A stretch of 10,644 nt of DNA, from the NCBI GenBank assembly GCA_937988865.1, contig CALKHV010000155.1, positions 1 to 10,644 of the forward strand, read 5' to 3'. Below are positions 6,962-10,644 of this stretch, piece after piece. Each line of letters opens with the position of its first letter. The first letter of the stretch is position 1. The position numbers and the translations under genes are program-made. Under the pieces are notes generated by a model. It saw only the letters and a program-made list of their open reading frames with translations, searched no databases and had not been told where the DNA came from. The stretch is from an uncultured Propionibacteriaceae bacterium (lineage in GTDB: Bacteria; Actinomycetota; Actinomycetes; Propionibacteriales; Propionibacteriaceae).

Positions 6962-9900
6962 GTGCGACACCAATTCATCCGTCATCTGTCCGTGGTCTTG
7001 ATGTGTCTGGCCATGATGGCCCTGGCGATCGTTCCGCTCTCGAGCGTCGGTGCCTTGCACGCGTCCGCCGCGGACGCCAGCACTCTGCCACCGGTCATCG
7101 ACAATCCCTCGAACGCCGTGACTGCGGACGCACTGCCGACCGCCCAGATCAATGGTGTCGCGTGGGATCAGGTCATCGTGGGCAACACGGTCTACGTGGC
7201 TGGCGAGTTCACTTCTGCGCGCCCGGCGGGAGCAGCCCTCGGCACCAGCGAGTCACGGCGCTACAACCTGATGTCGTACAACCTGACCACCGGCGTCATG
7301 ACTTCGTGGGCACCCAATGTCAACGGTCGCATCAGGGTGATCACTCGATCGCCGGACGGCTCGCGCATCTACATCGGCGGAAGCTTCACGTCCGTGGACG
7401 GGAAGTCCCGGTATCGCGTTGCGGCATTCAGCACCTCCACGGGAGCGGTCGTCGACGCCTTCGCCCCTGTCGCCAGCTCTGACGTGTTCGGCATTGCTGC
7501 AACCAACGCGGTGGTTTACCTGGGTGGCTGGTTCACGGCGCTCAACAACACCCCGCGCACCCGCCTGGCGGCGGTGAATGCGAGCAACGGAAGCCTGACG
7601 GCGTGGGCGCCCACCGCTGACAGCACGGTCTGGGCGATGGGCCTGACGACCGCTGCCGACCGCCTGGTGGTGGCAGGCTCGTTCACCACGCTCAACGGGG
7701 CAACGGCGAACAGTATGGGGTCGCTGTCCACGGTGAACGGCACCTCGTTTCCCTTCGCCGCGAACCTGATCATCCACAACACGGGTGACCAGGCCGCCAT
7801 GATGAGCGTCAAGGTCGTCGACAACCTGGCGTACAGCGGGGGATTCACCTACAACGGAGCGGGCGGGACGGGCAACCTCGAAGGGGGCGTCATCGCGGAC
7901 GCCTACGACGGCACGGTGCGCAATCTCGACAATTGCCGGGGCGACACCTACGACATGGCACCGATGAACGGGCTCGCCTATGTGGTGAGTCATCACCACC
8001 AGTGCGAGAACATCGGCGGGTTCACCGAGCAGACTCCCCGGATGTACCAGTACGCAGACGCTGTCACGATTGACGCGAGGGGCCTGGTCATGGACAGCGC
8101 CGGCACTGTCGCCAGCTTCGGCGGACAGCCCTCCGGTTCGTACGTGAACTGGTTCCCGGCGATGCAGGCAGGCACGGCAACGGCTGCAGGCCAGGCAACG
8201 TGGACGATCGAGACATCTGGTGCCTACCTGGCGATCGGTGGCGAGTTCCCGTCGGTCAACGGCTCACGGCAGCAGGGCCTCGTGCGCTTCACCACGCGAG
8301 CCAATGGGGCGCCGAAGAAGGTGGGGCCCTCGGGAACCCAGGCGTCCATCACCCCGACGTTGCGCAGCCTCACCTCGACCACGGCGCGAGTCCGCTTCCA
8401 GTCGGACTTCGATCGCGATGGCATGACGCTGAGCTATGTCCTTCAGCGGCGCGTGCTCAACGGCTCGACGATCTCGTCGGTCCACACCTCCACCAGGACC
8501 TCCACCTTCTGGCAGCGTCCCTTCGTGCAGGTCCAGGATCCAGGGCTTGTCCCAGGAACCACCTACCAGTACCGGCTGATGGTGACCGATGCGGACGCCA
8601 ACGTGCGATACAGCTCGTGGGCCAATCTCACGGCCGGGAGCAATGTGCCGGTGACCAGCGCCTATGCCTCCCGAGTCATCGCCGATGGTGCTCAGTACTA
8701 CTGGAGGCTGAACGACCCGGTCGGGGCGACCACCGTTGCGGATTCCGCGTCGGGCAATGATCTGAACGCACCTGCGACCGGTCTGACCCTGGGCCGCCCG
8801 GGCGCCATCGTGGGGTCCACTGATCCCTCCGGCACTTTCAGCGGCGTCGTCCTTGCATCCGCGGTCGCGAGCGTGACACAAGACGTTCCCTCCACCATGA
8901 CCGCGGAGGCGTGGTTCCGCACGACCACCGTCTTGGGCGGCAAGCTGGTTGGCTTCGGCAGCGGCACAGGGCCGTCCAACCGCAGCTATGGCCGCGACGT
9001 CGGTATGGACACGGAGGGCCGGATCACGTTCAGCGTCAACTCGGCCGAGCTGAAGAGCGTGACGTCACCCAAGGCCTACAACGACGGCCAGTGGCACCAC
9101 GTGGTCGCCGGACTGTCCAGCACGGGAATGGTTCTCTACGTCGACGGCGTCACGGTCGGCAAGAGCGCCGCACCCGCAGCGGGCGTGGTCGGCAAGGGTT
9201 TCTGGAAGGTGGCGGGTGGCATCACCACCGGCCGCTTCGAGACCGCAGCCACCGTCTACTTCGCGGGCGACATCGATGACGTCGCCATCTACCCCGGCGT
9301 CCTCACTCAAGTGCAGGCTCGCGATCACTACACCCGGAGCGGACGCATTGTCGCCGCTCCGACGGCACCCACAGATGCCTATGGGCTCACCGTGGTGGCC
9401 GACGAGCCCGACCTGTTCTGGCGACTCAACGAGGCATCCGGCTCCGTCGCGCTCGACGTCACCCCCCACGCCCAGGACGGTGGCTACAACGGCGACGTCA
9501 CGCTCACCCAACAGTCCGGTGTGACGGGGGGTGGAACCGCTATCGGGGTTGCGGCAGACGACTTCGTCTCGTCGAACAACTCGTTCCCCAGCCCCACGGC
9601 CTTCTCCCTGGAGTCGTGGTTCAGGTCGGCTGAGGACGCGGGCCGCATCCTCGGATTCGGGGACGCGCAGACCGGCACCTCCACCTCATTCGACCGGGTC
9701 GTCTATCTCGATGGTTCGGGGAATCTGGTGTTCGGCATGGGCGCCGACGGCGCCCAGTCCGTGAGCACGTCAGGTGTCGATTACGGCGACGACGCGTGGC
9801 ACCACGTGGTGGCCACGTCAGGTGGCGACGGGATGAAACTGTATGTCGATGGAGTGCCGGCGGCGGCTGGTGCGGCCGCCGTTGGCCAGAGCTTCGCGGG

Positions 9901-10644
9901 CTACTGGCGGGTCGGTGACGACGCGTCCTGGGGCACCGGCGACTTTGTCGGCTGGATCGACGAGGCCGCTGTCTACAGCACGGTGCTCAGCCCTGCCCAG
10001 GTCGCTGCCCACCATGCCGCAGGCGATGGTGGCTCCGGCTCGAATCTGCCGCCGGTGGCGTCCTTCGCCGCGGATGCGACGAATCTTGCCGTGGCATTCG
10101 ACGCGAGTGGGTCCAGCGACCCGGATGGTTCCGTTGCGTCCTATGCGTGGAGTTTCGGTGATGGTGGCACAGGAAATGGTGTGTCAACGAACCACACCTA
10201 CGCGGCCGCGGGCACGTACACCGTGACACTGACGGTGACTGATGATGACGGGGCTCCGGGGGTGACCACCAGATCGGTGTCGGTCGTGGCCGCGAATGTC
10301 TTGCCGGTGGCAGTGGCGGCGACGTCCGGGTCCGATTTGTCGGTGGGCGTGGATGGTTCGGGCTCGTCGGACGCTGATGGTTCGATCGCGTCCTACGCGT
10401 GGACTTTCGGTGACGGTGGTGTGGCGAGTGGCGTGACTGCAAGCCACACGTATGCGTCCGCGGGGACGTACACGGTGACCTTGACGGTGACTGATGATCG
10501 TGGCGGGTCTGACTCGGACTCAGTCTCGGTGGTGGTGACGGCACCGGTGCCGCCGGGGGTGGCGCTGGACGGGTTCGGTCGGGTGTCGTCGTCCGGTTGG
10601 GGTTCGGCTGAGGTGGGTGGTGCGTGGACGGTGAGTTCTGCGTC
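6962..10644 (+). CDS. Large secreted multidomain protein: beta-propeller, 2 LamG, 2 PKD, C-terminal module (3' partial)
   Basis: The frame is open for 1227 codons and runs off the window without a stop. A signal peptide (1 to about 37, core residues 9-31, cleavage near ASA-A) exports the protein. Residues about 40-445 contain repeated delta-60-like propeller motifs: VAGEFTS (79-85), IGGSFTSVDG (138-147), LGGWFTALN (187-195), VAGSFTTLNG (237-246) and IGGEFPSVNG near 425. A fibronectin-III-like segment follows (about 462-563). Two LamG/concanavalin-like domains lie near 579-793 and 817-1023, each with WRLN at the front and WHHVV (711-715, 946-950). Two PKD domains (1028-1111, 1112-1193) show YAWSFGDGG or YAWTFGDGG and YTVTLTVTDD. 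The last residues (from about 1201) start the same module that ends the beta-helix protein. GTG at 6962 is preferred over an in-frame ATG at 6890 because AGGGGGAGG lies just upstream. The architecture suggests an adhesive or glycan-binding surface protein; no catalytic site is recognised. Confidence 0.9.
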   Translation, partial: MRHQFIRHLSVVLMCLAMMALAIVPLSSVGALHASAADASTLPPVIDNPSNAVTADALPTAQINGVAWDQVIVGNTVYVAGEFTSARPAGAALGTSESRRYNLMSYNLTTGVMTSWAPNVNGRIRVITRSPDGSRIYIGGSFTSVDGKSRYRVAAFSTSTGAVVDAFAPVASSDVFGIAATNAVVYLGGWFTALNNTPRTRLAAVNASNGSLTAWAPTADSTVWAMGLTTAADRLVVAGSFTTLNGATANSMGSLSTVNGTSFPFAANLIIHNTGDQAAMMSVKVVDNLAYSGGFTYNGAGGTGNLEGGVIADAYDGTVRNLDNCRGDTYDMAPMNGLAYVVSHHHQCENIGGFTEQTPRMYQYADAVTIDARGLVMDSAGTVASFGGQPSGSYVNWFPAMQAGTATAAGQATWTIETSGAYLAIGGEFPSVNGSRQQGLVRFTTRANGAPKKVGPSGTQASITPTLRSLTSTTARVRFQSDFDRDGMTLSYVLQRRVLNGSTISSVHTSTRTSTFWQRPFVQVQDPGLVPGTTYQYRLMVTDADANVRYSSWANLTAGSNVPVTSAYASRVIADGAQYYWRLNDPVGATTVADSASGNDLNAPATGLTLGRPGAIVGSTDPSGTFSGVVLASAVASVTQDVPSTMTAEAWFRTTTVLGGKLVGFGSGTGPSNRSYGRDVGMDTEGRITFSVNSAELKSVTSPKAYNDGQWHHVVAGLSSTGMVLYVDGVTVGKSAAPAAGVVGKGFWKVAGGITTGRFETAATVYFAGDIDDVAIYPGVLTQVQARDHYTRSGRIVAAPTAPTDAYGLTVVADEPDLFWRLNEASGSVALDVTPHAQDGGYNGDVTLTQQSGVTGGGTAIGVAADDFVSSNNSFPSPTAFSLESWFRSAEDAGRILGFGDAQTGTSTSFDRVVYLDGSGNLVFGMGADGAQSVSTSGVDYGDDAWHHVVATSGGDGMKLYVDGVPAAAGAAAVGQSFAGYWRVGDDASWGTGDFVGWIDEAAVYSTVLSPAQVAAHHAAGDGGSGSNLPPVASFAADATNLAVAFDASGSSDPDGSVASYAWSFGDGGTGNGVSTNHTYAAAGTYTVTLTVTDDDGAPGVTTRSVSVVAANVLPVAVAATSGSDLSVGVDGSGSSDADGSIASYAWTFGDGGVASGVTASHTYASAGTYTVTLTVTDDRGGSDSDSVSVVVTAPVPPGVALDGFGRVSSSGWGSAEVGGAWTVSSA
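8696..10030 (+). repeat. Tandem pair of LamG-domain coding units
   Basis: Two coding units for LamG-like jelly-roll domains lie at about 8696-9340 and 9410-10030. Equivalent WHHVV codons start at 9092 and 9797, 705 bases (235 codons) apart, and TGGCACCACGTGGT is identical at both. Elsewhere the nucleotide sequences have diverged, so the duplication is old or the domains were acquired separately. A 20 to 25-residue spacer separates them. Confidence 0.75.
10043..10546 (+). repeat. Tandem 252-base PKD-domain repeats
   Basis: Two PKD units begin with AAT at 10043 and 10295, exactly 252 bases (84 codons) apart. The 16-mer GACGGTGACTGATGAT occurs at 10231 and 10483 with the same spacing, and the codons for SYAW-FGDGG are nearly the same. 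This much nucleotide similarity points to a more recent duplication than for the LamG pair. The repeat could expand or contract in frame by recombination. Confidence 0.8.
10562..10644 (+). other. Start of second copy of the GWGxAxVGGAWTV C-terminal module (truncated by window edge)
   Basis: The translation DGFGRVSSSGWGSAEVGGAW aligns without gaps to DAFARTVAAGWGTADVGGAW in the beta-helix protein (its residues from about 649). Twelve of these 20 residues are identical. The nucleotide sequences differ at many sites, so this is not a recent copy. Only about 27 of the roughly 200 residues expected are inside the window. Confidence 0.75.

Noticed and set aside
6844..7482. Plus-strand open frame of 212 codons overlapping the start of the large secreted protein
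   Set aside because: It has Arg/His-rich composition without a domain, is in another frame from the signal peptide and propeller motifs, and has no convincing ribosome binding site.
10043..10546. Regular repeats as a possible CRISPR-like array
   Set aside because: The repeat is 252 bases long, in frame and encodes PKD domains, so it is a protein-domain duplication.
1..10644. A defence system, mobile element, tRNA or rRNA gene
   Set aside because: No nuclease, helicase, transposase, integrase or toxin motif was found in the supported frames, and no cloverleaf or rRNA-like sequence was noticed.

Overview
The window is high-GC DNA whose features fit an actinobacterium (Actinomycetota): strong G/C bias at third codon positions, GTG and TTG starts, a Ser/Pro/Thr-rich lipoprotein linker, and large secreted multidomain proteins. 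I cannot name a genus from the sequence. All supported genes lie on the + strand and coding density is high. The longest gaps without a gene are the first 149 bases and the 211 bases at 6751-6961.

Left part (1-2168), ordinary metabolism and transport: a TauE/SafE-type membrane permease (150-881), then a lipoprotein of the PQQ-dependent sugar dehydrogenase (soluble glucose dehydrogenase-like) family (948-2168). Each is followed by a short G+C-rich inverted repeat that may terminate transcription, so they look like separate units rather than an operon with what follows.

Middle part (2250-4101), glycan or envelope chemistry: a family 2 glycosyltransferase (2250-3212) and a CDP-alcohol phosphotransferase with an intact catalytic motif (3337-4101). 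Such genes are often found in exopolysaccharide or cell-surface glycan loci.

Right part (4192 to the edge), secreted proteins: a right-handed parallel beta-helix protein (4192-6750, TTG start with a good ribosome binding site) and a very large exported protein (6962 to beyond 10644). The second has a beta-propeller with delta-60-like motifs, a probable fibronectin-III-like segment, two LamG domains, two PKD domains and, at the window edge, the start of the same C-terminal module that ends the beta-helix protein. It stays open for 1227 codons and leaves the window without a stop.

The most interesting point is this shared C-terminal module (signature GWGxAxVGGAWTV) on two neighbouring secreted proteins of different architecture. 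It suggests a common targeting or ligand-binding role, perhaps for a glycan made with the help of the adjacent glycosyltransferase and phosphotransferase. That link is inference from gene order only. I see no rRNA, tRNA, CRISPR array, insertion sequence or phage gene.
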